Of a stretch of 64,000 nt of DNA, positions 50,401-61,620 are shown piece after piece. The notes beneath the pieces were generated by a model. It was not told where the DNA came from. It worked only from the letters and a program-made list of their open reading frames with translations, and did no database searches. The DNA lies in contig JAYKYS010000004.1 in NCBI GenBank assembly GCA_036924285.1, positions 30,040,001 through 30,104,000 of the forward strand. Reading direction: 5' to 3'. The first letter of the stretch is position 1. Each line of letters begins with the position of its first letter. The DNA comes from Asterella californica (Eukaryota > Streptophyta > Marchantiopsida > Marchantiales > Aytoniaceae). A program made the translations under genes and the position numbers.

Positions 50401-51518
50401 GTGTAAAGCCTCGTGTGATTAACATTCAAGGATCGATGCTCTTGCTGCGACTTACAGTTGGTAAATGGTAGATAGAAATCAAGCCCGGAAGACCACTAGA
50501 GTGACAAGACTGCAACAAATGTACATGCGAATAAGAAGTAAGTAACTAAACAGCATCACAGAACAGGGCCGAGCTGAGCTAATGAGTAGTCACTCACTCG
50601 TCTGTAATATGTGCAGATTTGAGAAGGATATGCTGGCCTTCTCCGGGTGCACGTTTGGTCTGTCAGCTGAGGAGGCAGAGGAGCTGAGAACCATTCGGTA
50701 CAACGTGAGCAGGTGGAAGGAGAAAGAGATCGATCCAGTGAGCCGCAGAGCAGAAGGAGGCTGCCCCTTAACACCCCACGAAATCGGGCTCATGCTGAGG
50801 GCGATGGGATACCCGAGAAATACTATGATATACGTTGCGTCCGGTCAGATATACGGGGGAGAAGCCAGAATGGAGACGTTCACAAGCTTGTTCCCCAACG
50901 TTGTCACCAAAGAGACGATTGCCAAACCTGAAGAAATGCAGCCGTTTTCGGACTATCAGAATCGACTGGCGGCTATCGACTACATGGTTGCTATCGACGC
51001 TGATGTGTTCGTTCCTTCATATGAAGGCAACATGGCTAGAGCTGTCCAAGGCCACCGACGGTTCAATGGGCATAAAATTACGCTCATTCCTGACAGGTGA
51101 GAGAGACTTGTATGTTTGTCTGCCTTCTGTTTCTGCTGTTGCTGTTGCTCAGATGTGATGGGATAGGATGATTTTCCGTTGAGGAGGATGAGAGCCAGAC
51201 AGGTGTTGTTGTTTGGGCCCTGGGAATGAGAATGAGGATAACAAAATGGTCTTGTTTGGGTCGAATCTTACCTGGAGGATGTGTGGTTTGTCGGGATGGT
51301 ACTGCAGACTTGGGCTGGTGCAGCTGCTAGATCAGTACCATAGTGGGGAGATCGACTGGAGTCAGCTACAGAAGGCAGTTGTCAGATCACACAGAAGCAG
51401 ACAAGGATCTCCACACCCGAGAAAGCCTCTCAGTCCTTCCCGAGCCAAACTGGAAGAGAACTTCTATGCCAATCCTATGCCAGGATGCATATGCGAGGTT
51501 GGCACCACCTCACAATGA
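47494..51518 (+). CDS. GDP-fucose protein O-fucosyltransferase family protein (9 exons)
   Basis: Exons: 47494-47889, 48177-48728 (acceptor at 48156 also possible), 49027-49096, 49392-49462, 49615-49703, 49841-49973, 50138-50367, 50617-51096, 51308-51518. Introns are GT-AG with consistent phases; about 743 aa. Residues 101-127 form one hydrophobic segment after a basic stretch, predicting a type II Golgi membrane protein. Residues 215-262 are an acidic 16-residue repeat in three copies. The catalytic domain has [16 protein letters not shown] (353-361), [28 protein letters not shown] and the [11 protein letters not shown] motif with Arg514. After these come [33 protein letters not shown], and [20 protein letters not shown] then QGHRRF (from about 635). 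This family transfers fucose, or acts as a related glycosyltransferase, in the secretory pathway; the acceptor here is unknown. The insert between membrane segment and catalytic domain is long for the family. Confidence 0.93.
48423..48566 (+). repeat. In-frame 48-bp tandem repeat inside the fucosyltransferase gene
   Basis: Three 48-bp units start at 48423, 48471 and 48519, each encoding about [16 protein letters not shown] with small changes ([27 protein letters not shown]). The period is exactly 16 codons, so the frame is kept. The unit is acidic and serine-rich, consistent with a disordered stem with possible casein kinase 2 type sites (SDEE). Confidence 0.95.
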
Positions 51519-54040
51519 TTCACAAGAGGCCCCAATTGCTACAAAGACGGTTAGTAACCAGGAACAACAAGAACAAACAACAGTTTTACATTCCTTAAGA
51601 GAGCATCGATCGATCCCTGACCTCCAGTCGAACTGTCAGTAGTCAACCAACCAACCAACTAACCAACTATCCATTCATCTTACACTCTTTTGAGTTCGCC
51701 AACTGTGAATAGCATACATCCTATTGTTTCTTAGTGTTAATAAGCCGGGTGCGACCTGTGCTGGCTCTGTGACTCTCAAACTTTCTCCATATCAAAATGA
51801 TGAAGACTGTAACAAATAGTTGACTGGGTGCTGTAAAGTCTGTCAGACATTCTACAAGCCCAGTCTCAACCAGGTCGGACTTGTACCACTGCCTGCAGAA
51901 AGAAATTTTCACCCACGTCGTTACCTTCTACTCTCTCGTTTTGAGAACTATGTGTAGCATTTTCATTCAAAAGATGTCTTCCCTTGCACCCTTTGTGGTG
52001 TCGGGCCCCTCTACGAGGCCATCCATGCCCATGACCGTGTGAGTGAAAGTCTCTAGGCCTAGGAGGCCCCCTCCCCCGGCCCTCACCTTTCAGTTGACTC
52101 TGTACATTTCGGCTTTCACGCCCACTCACTCACTCCCCAGGCCTCGTCTGACGGACAGACATTACAAACAACAAAGACACACAGAGAGATAGCCTACATC
52201 GGTCGGATCACATTTGTCCGACCACGTCCTACAACGACAGCAACAGCAGCAGCAACCAACCTTCGAATATGATTCTCCAGCAGTAGCGGAGTTAGGCAGT
52301 TGTGAAACTTTCCAATAACGGATTCCGGCATTCAGATGTTATTTAGAAGAGAGAATCTACTATTCTTTGTCGATTAGGGCAGACCTGAACTGGTCAGGTT
52401 CATATATGTTCTCTAAAATTCGATTGTTCACGAGTTTGCTTTCCTTTTCAGTAGTCCAAGCTAGACGATAATGGGCAGGGATCCCAAACTAGACAGACTG
52501 GCAGGTCAAGGTCAGGTCAGGTCAGGTTGGGTTGCACCTACCAGCTCTACCCGTCTTACAGTAGTTGTTATGTTGACGCCTGCTCTCTCAAATCCCAGTG
52601 AAGGAGATGAAAGAGAGAGAAAGAGAGAGAGAACGAGAATTAATTAGGAGCCGCTGGTCTTCTCTTGAGATGTTGGGGAGGTCGATGGGAGTCATCTGCA
52701 GGTACGAAGGTACACAGACGATCAACTGATCGACTTGTGAGAAAGGCCTCCTGACTCTTGAGTAATAGAATAGAAGAAGAAGGCCCCCCAGAAACAACAA
52801 ACACAAAAGAAAACAAGGTCTTCGTCTACCTGGTGGTCCTACTGTTGGGAAGATTTATCAGAGGATCTTGAGAAACATGGAAATAAATGATCTCTTCGAA
52901 TCCAGTCTTGTGGTTTTCCTCTTATCTCATAGCCTTGGCAAACTCTGTCTTTGACTGTCGTCACTCATGCGATCTAATCTTTTGTCCAAACGTTCAGGTC
53001 AACTGCTCTTGCATTCGTTCCCCTACGAGCCAGCCATCTCATGCTTTTGACTGTCCCCACTGCACAGCCTTGGGAACACTACTGCACAGTATCTGTGCTG
53101 TGCTGGTTCCTTACCAGGTACAAAGCGTTGTCCTGATACTGTGCAGCTTGCACCCCATCCAACCACAGCCGAGAACTCTGTTTTGTAGACTACGAAAGAT
53201 CTCGAAATGGCACTCCGAAGTGTACTTTTCTCTCTGGCTTTACTGGCGCGTTCATAGGAGAGCAATTGCAGTATGCGATGCCACCTCTTGTGAACGGGAG
53301 GTGACATCAGCGCTATTAGAGTTAGTGATTGTGTTGCTTAGCTCTGATTTTTCTCTTCACGCTTCTGGGTGTTGCGTGCTTGGCCCTTTACCGTCTCTCT
53401 TTCCTCTTGTTCGGCGTGATGGGGTCTTCCTATCCGTTTGTTATTATTCATCGTGTCGCTATCTTCTCTCTCTCTGTCTATGTAACTGCATTCTTCAGGC
53501 CACGGCACGCAGAGTGAGCGGGCGCGGTCGCCTGCAAACAACGTACGGTGCGAAGTCGAACTGTGGGATGCACTGTAGTAGTGACGGAAGGATGGAAAGT
53601 GCGCAGTTCGGGCAGGTGACAAAACCGTGAGCGTTTTTCTAAAGGGCCTTTCCTCCGTCTGCATGTTCCCCCCGTGATTTAACCCTAAAACCATTCCTGA
53701 TTCCTGGACAATGATTGGCAGTAACCGACGACGTCCACCACGGAATGGCAGGACAGGATAGGTGAACTTAAAACGAATGACCGCAATCGTTTACTTTGTA
53801 CTTTGTTCGTGCATGTCCTCCTTCCCCCTTCCTTATTCACTCCAGAAAGCTGAAAGCTAGAGATCGGACATCTTTTCTTTTCTTTTCTTTTGGCGGCCAT
53901 TCTCCGGCGGCGGCGTCGTTCAAGAAACGCACGTCGATGAAACGTGATCCCTCATCAGTCACGCACCCCCGCAGACAGATGCAGATTTATGTATGATACG
54001 TATGCTAGCAGTTTGCTCTTCCTTGTTCTTTTTCCATATT
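51519..54040. other. Downstream region of the fucosyltransferase, no further gene supported
   Basis: Starts with the presumed 3' UTR. Contains short CAAC and GGTCA repeats (near 51645 and 52510). An open frame of 247 codons at 52887-53630 is very rich in Cys, Ser, Leu and His, has no motif, and looks like chance. A minus-strand hydrophobic frame at 52806-52588 is also unsupported. Confidence 0.5.
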
Positions 54041-54145
54041 TCTCGTTTTCCTTTGCTAACTGACAGTCTGCTGTTTCTATTCTTTTCCATATCTTCCGTT
54101 TTCCTTTGCTAACTGACAGTTTGCTGTTTCTTTTCTTTTCCTATT
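54009..54145 (+). repeat. Minisatellite, 53-bp period, pyrimidine-rich
   Basis: GTTTTCCTTTGCTAACTGAC followed by AGT.TGCTGTTTCT.TTCTTTTCC occurs at 54045 and 54098, with a truncated copy before (GCAGTTTGCTCTTCC from 54009) and a decayed one after. The copies are close in sequence. Confidence 0.85.
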
Positions 54146-54974
54146 TTACAAGTTTTGCTAACAGGAACTGCCTACGGTCATGCATGCATGCCAGGCTGGC
54201 TGCCTGGCTGCCGACGTGGAGTGGAGTTGGAATTACGTCCGGGCACCGCTCCGGAGATTCTGTGACAGCGACGTTCGTGAGATCTGTGGGGGGGGGAGGA
54301 ACACACACAAAGAGCTGAGCTACAGTAGGTGGTGGACTACTACAGTAGAATGATTCCAGTCAGCACCGGTCATTCTCTTCTGCAGTCTGGACTTCTCTCC
54401 GCATGTACCTTTGCTACCGTTAAGCAGGCAGGCAGGATTCTTTCTTTCGAAGAGGAGTTTCACCTCATCGGATTGAACGTCCTCAGTGACATCAGTGGAT
54501 CCAGGACTGGTGTCCTCACCAGGAATCTCAGTACGGTTATCTACAGACCTCACCAGAGTACAGCAGCCAAACCTGGTTTCTCCCTCATAATTACATTCCT
54601 GTACAGTCGAAGTCTTCCAGTCAGTTAGTTCGCCACGGTCGCTACTGTAGCAATCGATAGAAAAAAGTAACAGAAAGATGTTTGGAGCCTGCCGACATTT
54701 CTTTCTACACCTTGACTAGGGTTAGTTTGTTGTTGGTCTCCAGCGGCCAGTCGGGTCATGTTACAGTCTAATTCTAATTCCTGTCATCGTCTAGCCGAAA
54801 CCAGCCTCCCCCTCATATGGTCGTGGATCATCATCAGTAACCCGCCGCCAAATTACCAACTCCGAACTTTTCTCTGTTCTTTCTTCGGTGTTTAGCTAGC
54901 AGTTACCTAAACTAGTTAGCTCCCAGGTACTAATCCCAGCTAACTGCACGTTGGAGAGGATCAGCTGATCACCA
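54146..54974. other. Spacer, nothing recognised
   Basis: Frames up to 99 codons (54329-54628) carry no motif. A short CAGGCTGGCTGCCTGGCTGC stretch near 54190 is the only local repeat. Confidence 0.5.
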
Positions 54975-55120
54975 TGCTCGGATAAGATCTAATTACAGTA
55001 CTAAAGGAAATGAAATCAAATAAACTCAAATAAACTGAAACTAATCCTGTAACAGTAATTCTAATTTTTATTTGATTTCGTTTTCCCCGAGCACTGTTCA
55101 AATGAGACCTTATCCGAGCA
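54975..55120 (+). mobile_element. Foldback MITE-like element
   Basis: The left end TGCTCGGATAAGATCT (54975-54990) and right end AGACCTTATCCGAGCA (55105-55120) are inverted copies with one mismatch. Further inside, GGAAATGAAATCAAATAA pairs with TTATTTGATTTCGTTTTCC after small gaps. The 146-bp unit can fold over most of its length. A CA/AT-type short flank is ambiguous, so no target duplication is claimed. Confidence 0.65.
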
Positions 55121-56263
55121 TATGTACCGGGAACTTTTGGCCTTTGCGGGATCCGATCGAGGTAAGGCTAACGATGAACGGTTCTCTTTCCGGGAGTGAA
55201 AGACGCACGTTGTAAAGTTACTCTCCCCGGACCATCATTCCGGTAGTTATATTCTAAAACAGTATATTCCATAAGTATATTCTACCACCGTACCATATTC
55301 GTTTTTCCTTTACAACTTTCTCCATCTTTTTCGCTCAGACCCCTTGTGCAAGTAGATGTGCTCCTGTGGAAGTCGTACTGATTCATTTGAATAATAAAAG
55401 GCTACCTGTTTGGAAAACGACTAAAAAGGCAAACCCTAATCTCGTATATGTGTTTGATGAGCACTTCTTTTACACGGTTCTATTCTTTCCATTTGTAAGT
55501 TCAGAAGATTCATCTCTCCAAATGTCACGTTGTTCTGATTTTATTTCTTTGAAAATTTTGACGAGAAAGAACTTTGACGAGAGTTTAGGTTACAAAAATA
55601 GTGAAATGAAACTACATTTACAACTGCCACTTCTGGTCTGCTAGTGTTTATATACCCGCACCAGGGGTTTTAATATCTGTAACCTTTAACCTTATGTTAC
55701 CTCTTTATGTTAACCCAAATGAGATAAATCAGGAAAGTTTACTCGTAATATTAACAAGATTTTATATAAGATTTTAATTTGCTACAATAGATAAAATTAT
55801 AACTCTTGATGGTATCCTAATCTAGGGACGTGGCAGCAATACTTGAATGTTCAGTGTATCTTTAACAGCAACCGGGGCATCTCCACAGGCACCACCATTC
55901 TATCATTATTATACTGCAATGAAACAAATAAGTGGTCTACTAGAGATCCTACACGTACTCTATTTAGTGTCAAGGACTTGTGTACCAAACTCCAAATTGG
56001 AGTTTTCAATAAAGTTATCATTATCCGAACGACAAGCTTACAATACAAGAATACATGTTTGAGAAAGTGCGCATTTAGCTGTTGTTTGGTATGTTCTGGA
56101 ATTTCACAAAGTTAAATTACCTTCAGCTGCTTCTGTGAAATTTTTACAACTTTGCTCGTTTCTAAATAGAAAAGAAATTTCTGTCATGGTGAGGAAGCTT
56201 GATAGTAACATGATATTTTTCTTGATAAACATTCAAGCGATACGTTTACATTCCTGTATAGTC
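55121..56263. other. Spacer, AT-rich toward the right
   Basis: Frames at 55366-55644 and 55843-56115 are short and motif-free. No repeat pair was identified here apart from AT-rich drift toward the hairpin units that follow. Confidence 0.45.
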
Positions 56264-57000
56264 ACCTCATGTACACTTCGAAGTGTACATGAGGTTTAAT
56301 ATATGTTCTAACCCTTCCGATGGGAAAGGTTAGAACATATATTAATGTCCTCGTTAAATCACATTTATTTATAATCCCAATCCCCAGGAATGCAGCAGTC
56401 TGCTCTTCACTTATGGGTTCTATCTGGATCAGTTAGTTACTTCGAGATGAGTTAATATATAACATTTATAAATGATTTAATTTTCTTTTTGAACTTATTA
56501 CTATATATTTTTATTACACTTACACTCTTTCTGATAACAGAAAACGGAATTTAATCCCAGAGTGACGCGTATTGAGATGTTCAGTCCCGGACTTATACCC
56601 CCATGAACGCAACAGCCTGCTATTCATTTATGGGTTTTATCTGAATTAGTTAATATATAATATTTATAGATAAATTTTAAGCAACTATATGTGCTGCTTA
56701 TTCACCCATGTACACTTCGTGTACATGGGTGTTTAATATATATCCTACCCTGCCGATGGGAAGGGTTAGAATATATATTAAATGTCCTGTTAAATGACAT
56801 TTATTTATAATCCCAATCCCGGACTTATACCTTGAGGGACGTCTCAGCCCGCTCTCGACTTATGGGTTCTGTCTGGATCAGTTAGCTGCTACCGGAGAGA
56901 TTAACTTTTAATATTTATAAGTAATTTTGATTTTTTATTATAACTTATTATATTATATTTTTATAACACTTACATGTTTTCCGCTAAGAGAAAACGATTT
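56264..57000 (+). repeat. Duplicated 439-bp unit, each copy opening with two hairpins
   Basis: Copy 1 begins with a 32-nt perfect palindrome (56264-56295), followed at once by an 18-bp stem (56296-56313 with 56328-56345). Copy 2 begins with a 13-bp stem and TTC loop (56703-56731), followed by a near-perfect 18-bp stem (56733-56750 with 56763-56781). Downstream both share ACATTTATTTATAATCCCAA, ACTTATGGGTTCT and TCTGGATCAGTTAG, then AT-rich sequence and CTTACA...GAGAAAACG-like ends. A partial third copy without hairpins lies at about 56575-56690. Arm sequences differ between copies but pairing is kept. Confidence 0.8.
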
Positions 57001-58037
57001 TCACTGTACAAGGCCGTTGGGGATGCCTATTGAGCTCTATGGGCACAGAGTGATGTTCCAGTTTGCGCATGTGCGGTGGAGATGTCCTTACAAGGGCTAA
57101 AAACCAGGGTAAGGTAGGTTAAGTATACCAAGGCCAAAGTGGGAAACATAGGAAACTCTTGACTGAGTTGACACCCAAACATAACGTTGAGCAGGACCCT
57201 GAGAAACCCGTTAGAGTAAAAAGCACTGAACCACTTCTCACCGTGGACACGTATGAGAACTGAGGCGTTTATCACGTGATAGAAGGTTGACATCTGTAAT
57301 GGATCTTCTTCCGCACGTTCCGTTCAACTCATCCACGTTAATTCGTTGTACTTCATACGCTCGGAGGACACTTATCTCGCGCTTGTGTCTGTAAAGCGTC
57401 CTTTCCCTGGACTGTATGCCAGCGAAGCAACGCGCACGTGTCAAGCTACTGGTACTGGACAGTACATACCCGCACCGGCGACAAACGGATCCTGGACATA
57501 GCTGATCCCGGTCAAAGGTTCACGAGAATAAAACGGAACGCGTCAAGGGGAAAGAGAGGTGCCAGGTCCGGTTCTCACAGATCCTCCCCAGCAGCAGCAG
57601 CGCCGCGGGAGGAAGGAGGGGAACCTGTAAACAGTCACGGCGAAGCATGCTCTTACAGGCATGTACGAAAGGGCTAATCCGGAATCGTTTACGCGGAACT
57701 TCTGCCATTTCTAGGGCCCCTTCGCCAATCCCGCAGCTGTGGTTCGGTTTTCGTATTGATGATAGGCTTTATGAATCAAGGCACGGTTTAGTTTACTGGT
57801 TACCCTCAAATTACGGACGGTCGATGTAACTAAATGAAAAGACCGGAGAAAAATGATCATTTATTTTGCGATACGCAGTAGTTCAACTTGCGTTGAGGAT
57901 TGTGGAATGAGGAAAGAGACCCAATGAATAGCAAAACGGATGAGAAGACCCCATCAAGCCTCCCAAAGGAAAGAAGGACCCGAAGAGCCAAGCAACAACC
58001 ACCCCGGAGGGAAGAACATGGAATGTGTGGAATGTGA
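57001..58037. other. Spacer without a recognisable gene
   Basis: Frames of 60-90 codons on both strands lack motifs. A GC-rich stretch at 57440-57720 contains CAGCAGCAGC repeats. Nothing further could be supported. Confidence 0.45.
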
Positions 58038-58850
58038 TTGCGGGGTTTACGGTTACTAACCTTAAACCTCGTAAGTGGGAGAGTGCGGTACGAGGGTGCG
58101 GTCTCTTCTCTTCTAGTGCAGCAAAGAGTCCTGGTGCCTGTGGATCAATATCCTTCCGTGCCTTATTGTCTGTACAGCGTATTAAGCCGCTTACGTGCTT
58201 ACGGAAGAAGACAAAGAGAAGTAAGTGATTATGACAATTTTGGATTTGTAAAAACTTTACGATGCGCATGATGAGAATGATGAGCATTTAGCTCATGTAT
58301 CAGTCCAGGTGTGCGTCAGGGATTATGAGAGAGAGTCCTTCCGTTTGTATGAAGAAGGTTAGTCAAACGCGGGAGAAATGTAAAAGTTATAATCGATTTC
58401 ACAACTATGATAGACTTTTCTATTGTTTGCTGTTGTTACTTGAACACAACAGTGGGCAGGTTTGGGCTATCACATGGCAGTATGTGAAGGAGTTGCTGAA
58501 GTTAACCCTTACAGAATTCAGCATTAAGGAGATGACAGGACAAGACACACATACCCTTAATAAGTTAATTGGTCATCATTTCGTTGTTGAGTTCAGTATC
58601 ATGCGGGGCAAAACATTTTCAAGGAAGCACATCCGAACAGACAAAATCGACCCTCTAACTCGAAAGGAATTTTTTTTAGAATTTGATGATGTGCGTATGT
58701 CAGTTATGCATACTCTAGCTAATGTTCATGATATGAGTAGTAAGGGTTTAGATTGTGCATAGACAAGCATTCAAAGTGATCGAGATAATGTCTTGACAAA
58801 ACAATCAACAATAAGCTTCCAGAAAATTCGAATGCTACTCGATTGTAAGT
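58038..58850 (+). pseudogene. Unrecognised, decayed coding fragment
   Basis: DYDNFGFVKTL continues after a one-base shift as YDAHDENDEHLAHVSVQVCV and RDYERESFRLYEE to about 58345, where a GTTAGT could be a donor. A longer frame follows to 58762 with QVWAITWQYVKELLKLTLTE, TLNKLIGHHFVVEFSIMRGK and KIDPLTRKEFFLEFDDVRMS. After TAG (58760-58762) the frame continues as QSTISFQKIRMLLD up to a GTAAGT. The composition is clearly protein-like, but I do not recognise the family. It is probably a relic of a repeat-encoded or host gene. Confidence 0.4.
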
Positions 58851-60059
58851 TTCTGATCGGCATTGATAGTGGCATTTGCTGTTGATGCTTTTAGTGTCAT
58901 CTTGATAATTTATTTATCATTTCCGTTGAAAATAAACAGAAGAAAAACGTTGTGAAGATTATTGAAGACCAAAGATATACTATCCATGACAATGTCTTTA
59001 TCGACGAGGTAGCTTTCTGAACTGAACTGGTTCAACCCCTGTCACAAATATAAAAAATTTTGTGCATGAAAAGAAATGTAAGTAAGTAACATTAATCCCG
59101 TTGTAATGTTCCATAACAACATATATACATAATTTGACTGATTTACAAATCAATACATGAATCTGAAAAGTAACTCAGAAATCTGAAAAAAAAAATCTGA
59201 TCTTCAACTATTAATACACTCTTTCCAAAATTATTCTACAATCTTCTTGCTTCTAAACTAATACCAATACACTAAACCAAATTAAACTATATCATTAATC
59301 TCTTGTTGGGATTTGAACCCAGTAGAACCTCTCCGTCAGAGGCACGAGTCTCAACCACCCAACCACCAACAAGTTAAGTTTTCCATCCCTTCTCTTAATA
59401 CTCACTGAGTACATCTTATAACAAGCAAACTTTCATAACAGACAGCACCATGGAATACATATCTTTGTGATGAATTCAACTCAAGCAATCAATCGGACCT
59501 CTTGTTGCCCAAGTCCGTTGTTGACGTCTTGTTGTCAGCGCCCACATACATAAGACGATCTTATGACTTACTGGATTCCACATGCTAGATATAGATTGCA
59601 TGAAAATCTCATTTGCTCTCCAAGCTTATAAGATAACGTTGTCGCGTCGTGGACCGACTCCTACTTGAAAATCATATTTTAAGGTTCTATATTTTTGCTC
59701 CAAAGACGCTCATGGAGAGAAATAATGACTCTTTGATCTATTCTGGATCTCGACTTTCATTGCATCGAGTTGTAGAGCTTGTTGTTAAGTTCGCAATGAC
59801 ACTTCATTTGTTTCATTTGGGCGCTTAATGATGACATTATGAGATTTGAAAAACGAAAAAATCAAGTTAGGCCTTAGTTTACTGATGTTGATTGGGTGTT
59901 CGCAGTTCTTGGCGTTATACTAAGTGCACAACGACACTGCTTGGCAATAATCTGGAAAAAAACTTCACGTACTGTGACTTACGAAAGGAAGCAGCTTAAA
60001 GAGTTAGCTTGTATCTATGATATGTTGATGAAAGTTTCGAGAGATTGAGAGGTCCAATG
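58851..60059. other. AT-rich spacer containing a tRNA-like sequence
   Basis: No coding frame is supported. The tRNA-like segment at 59302-59373 is listed separately. Beyond it lies unique-looking AT-rich sequence leading into the dispersed repeat. Confidence 0.45.
59302..59373 (-). ncRNA. tRNA-like sequence with A and B boxes (possible SINE head)
   Basis: On the minus strand TGGTTGGGTGG matches the Pol III A box (TRGYNNARNGG) and GGTTCAAATCC matches the B box. The segment is bounded by CTTGTTG and its reverse complement CAACAAG, 72 nt end to end. D-arm and anticodon-arm pairing do not form properly, and the T-arm overlaps the terminal stem, so a working tRNA is unlikely. A run of T lies about 110 bp downstream on the minus strand (near 59190), as would end a short Pol III transcript or SINE. 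Confidence 0.4.
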
Positions 60060-60720
60060 CATGCGTCATTATGTTCAAATCTGTGCATGCTATGTGCTGG
60101 TTAAGACGGTTTGGGAAGAGGCGGATCAAGGAGTGTGTTCTAGGAAAAATTGAAACATAAAGAAGGGAAGGAGAGTTGGACCATTCCGGAGTCCAAACTT
60201 GCTTTATCTGGATCAGAAAGTCGAGTTCTTCAGGAAATTGAAGACGATACGAAGTTTCATCCGATAATTTGAGAGATGTGAGACAATTGATTCACAGAGA
60301 AGCACTTACGTCAGGTTTTTGTTCGTATGTGACTTGAAGTTGGATGGTTCTTCGCGTTCGGTGAGTCAAGCTCTTCGTTTTTTATGCATATGCAATCAAA
60401 GAGTCCTTATCTATGCATAAGAGAAGACAATATGCGAGTTAGATTGTTGGTTTGAGTGTGGTGAGCGAGTTTGAGTTGTAATGAGTCGATTTATGTCAGG
60501 TTTTTTGCTTCTTGCAACCAAATTTCTTGCATGGTTTTGCGAGGAGAACTCCAAACGACTTATTTAGAGTCTTGTTGAGTCCAGAGCAACCAGATCTATC
60601 CATCCGAAAGACGGATCTTAGATCAAGCGGTCCATTTTGCAGATATATGTGGTTTTAAGTCGCATAGAAGAGTTTTGGAGGTTTGGTCACCTGTGATAAA
60701 AAATAAGAGATATCTCGATT
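60060..60720 (+). repeat. Dispersed repeat, copy B
   Basis: Colinear with the reverse complement of 23560-24260. Anchors ATTGAAGACGATACGAA (60237-60253) and TCGATTTATGTCAG (60486-60499) have the same order and almost the same spacing as in copy A, with AAATTTCTTG and TGGTTTTGCG following. Identity is only moderate, so this is an old family. It might be the 5' part of a retroelement; its ends are undefined. Confidence 0.7.
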
Positions 60721-61018
60721 GTCAAGAGTCGAATTTGAGAGTTCTTGAAGCCAACAGAGTCAAGAAGAGGAGTTTTCACCGCTCTTCTGGTTGGACGACC
60801 GCTAACTCTTGTGTAGTAGTTTCTAGCAAGCTATTGCTATTTCTCCTGCTTAATTTGTTGTCCCGCATGGTTTTTACTTTCACCACCGATCTCTTCTACT
60901 TCAGCTGGCTTCAGTAATGGTCAAACTCAGAGGGAGTGCTAACTCCCGTGCTATTCTCATGTTCTCGTTTCGTCTTTTCTTGTCGTGCAGATTGTAAACA
61001 TGTACTACTCGTTATCTT
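60721..61018. other. Short spacer
   Basis: Nothing recognised. The open frame at 60675-60917 begins inside the dispersed repeat and shows no motif. Confidence 0.45.
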
Positions 61019-61620
61019 CTACATTGTTTTGTCGTGGGGGCTTTGTTCGTTCTCGCTGCCTAACCATGCTATGTCTATTTTTACCTCCATGAGCTGCACT
61101 AACAAGATTGGACCATCAAATTTATTGTAAGGAATTCTATGGACTTTCGTGTTATTCATGTGTTTATCGTCGACAGTACGTGTCACCTTACTCTCTTCGT
61201 CCTCAACATCTCTTATCGTCTCCTCGCCAAGTATGTCTAATTCTGTACCAATTGCTTTGAATTTGACGTCCGCTTGATGATGACGACTCACTCTCATGTT
61301 GCATGTGCTCTTTCTCCTAGCAAAGATCGAGAACATGAGTAGTCTTGACTACTCTCTTGAGATAGATCTGTCTACTGAGATTCTGCTTTCAGCAGTGGAG
61401 TCTATAGACCTTGTCAAGATAGAATCCACTTCATTCTACAATGCTTTATATTTCTCGGAGTAGTCTCCCAGATTCTCTTTTCTCAATTCATAGAAATCGA
61501 TGACCAGTTTCTTTTTCTCATCCGATTCTACATTTTCCTAGACCTTGACTTGCACAAACTTGGTCAATCATTTCTGCACAAATTTGATTAGGTTAAGATA
61601 GGAAAATTGCGCCATCCGTG
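61019..61620 (-). pseudogene. Gag-like retroelement remnant
   Basis: Minus reading from about 61620 gives KKKLVIDFYELRKENLGDYS then EKYKAL, a TAG at 61438-61436, then NEVDSILTRSIDS. After another stop comes a 105-codon open frame (61336-61019) with DVKFKAIGTELDILGEE and VHRIPYNKFDGPILLVQLME. The FYELRKENL.DYSEKY pattern is like a plant gag capsid segment. Stops in a single otherwise continuous frame show it is dead. Assignment to a superfamily is not possible. Confidence 0.4.

Noticed and set aside
52887..53630. 247-codon plus-strand open frame
   Set aside because: Cys/Ser/Leu/His-rich composition, no motif and no related frame. Looks like a chance opening in pyrimidine-rich sequence.
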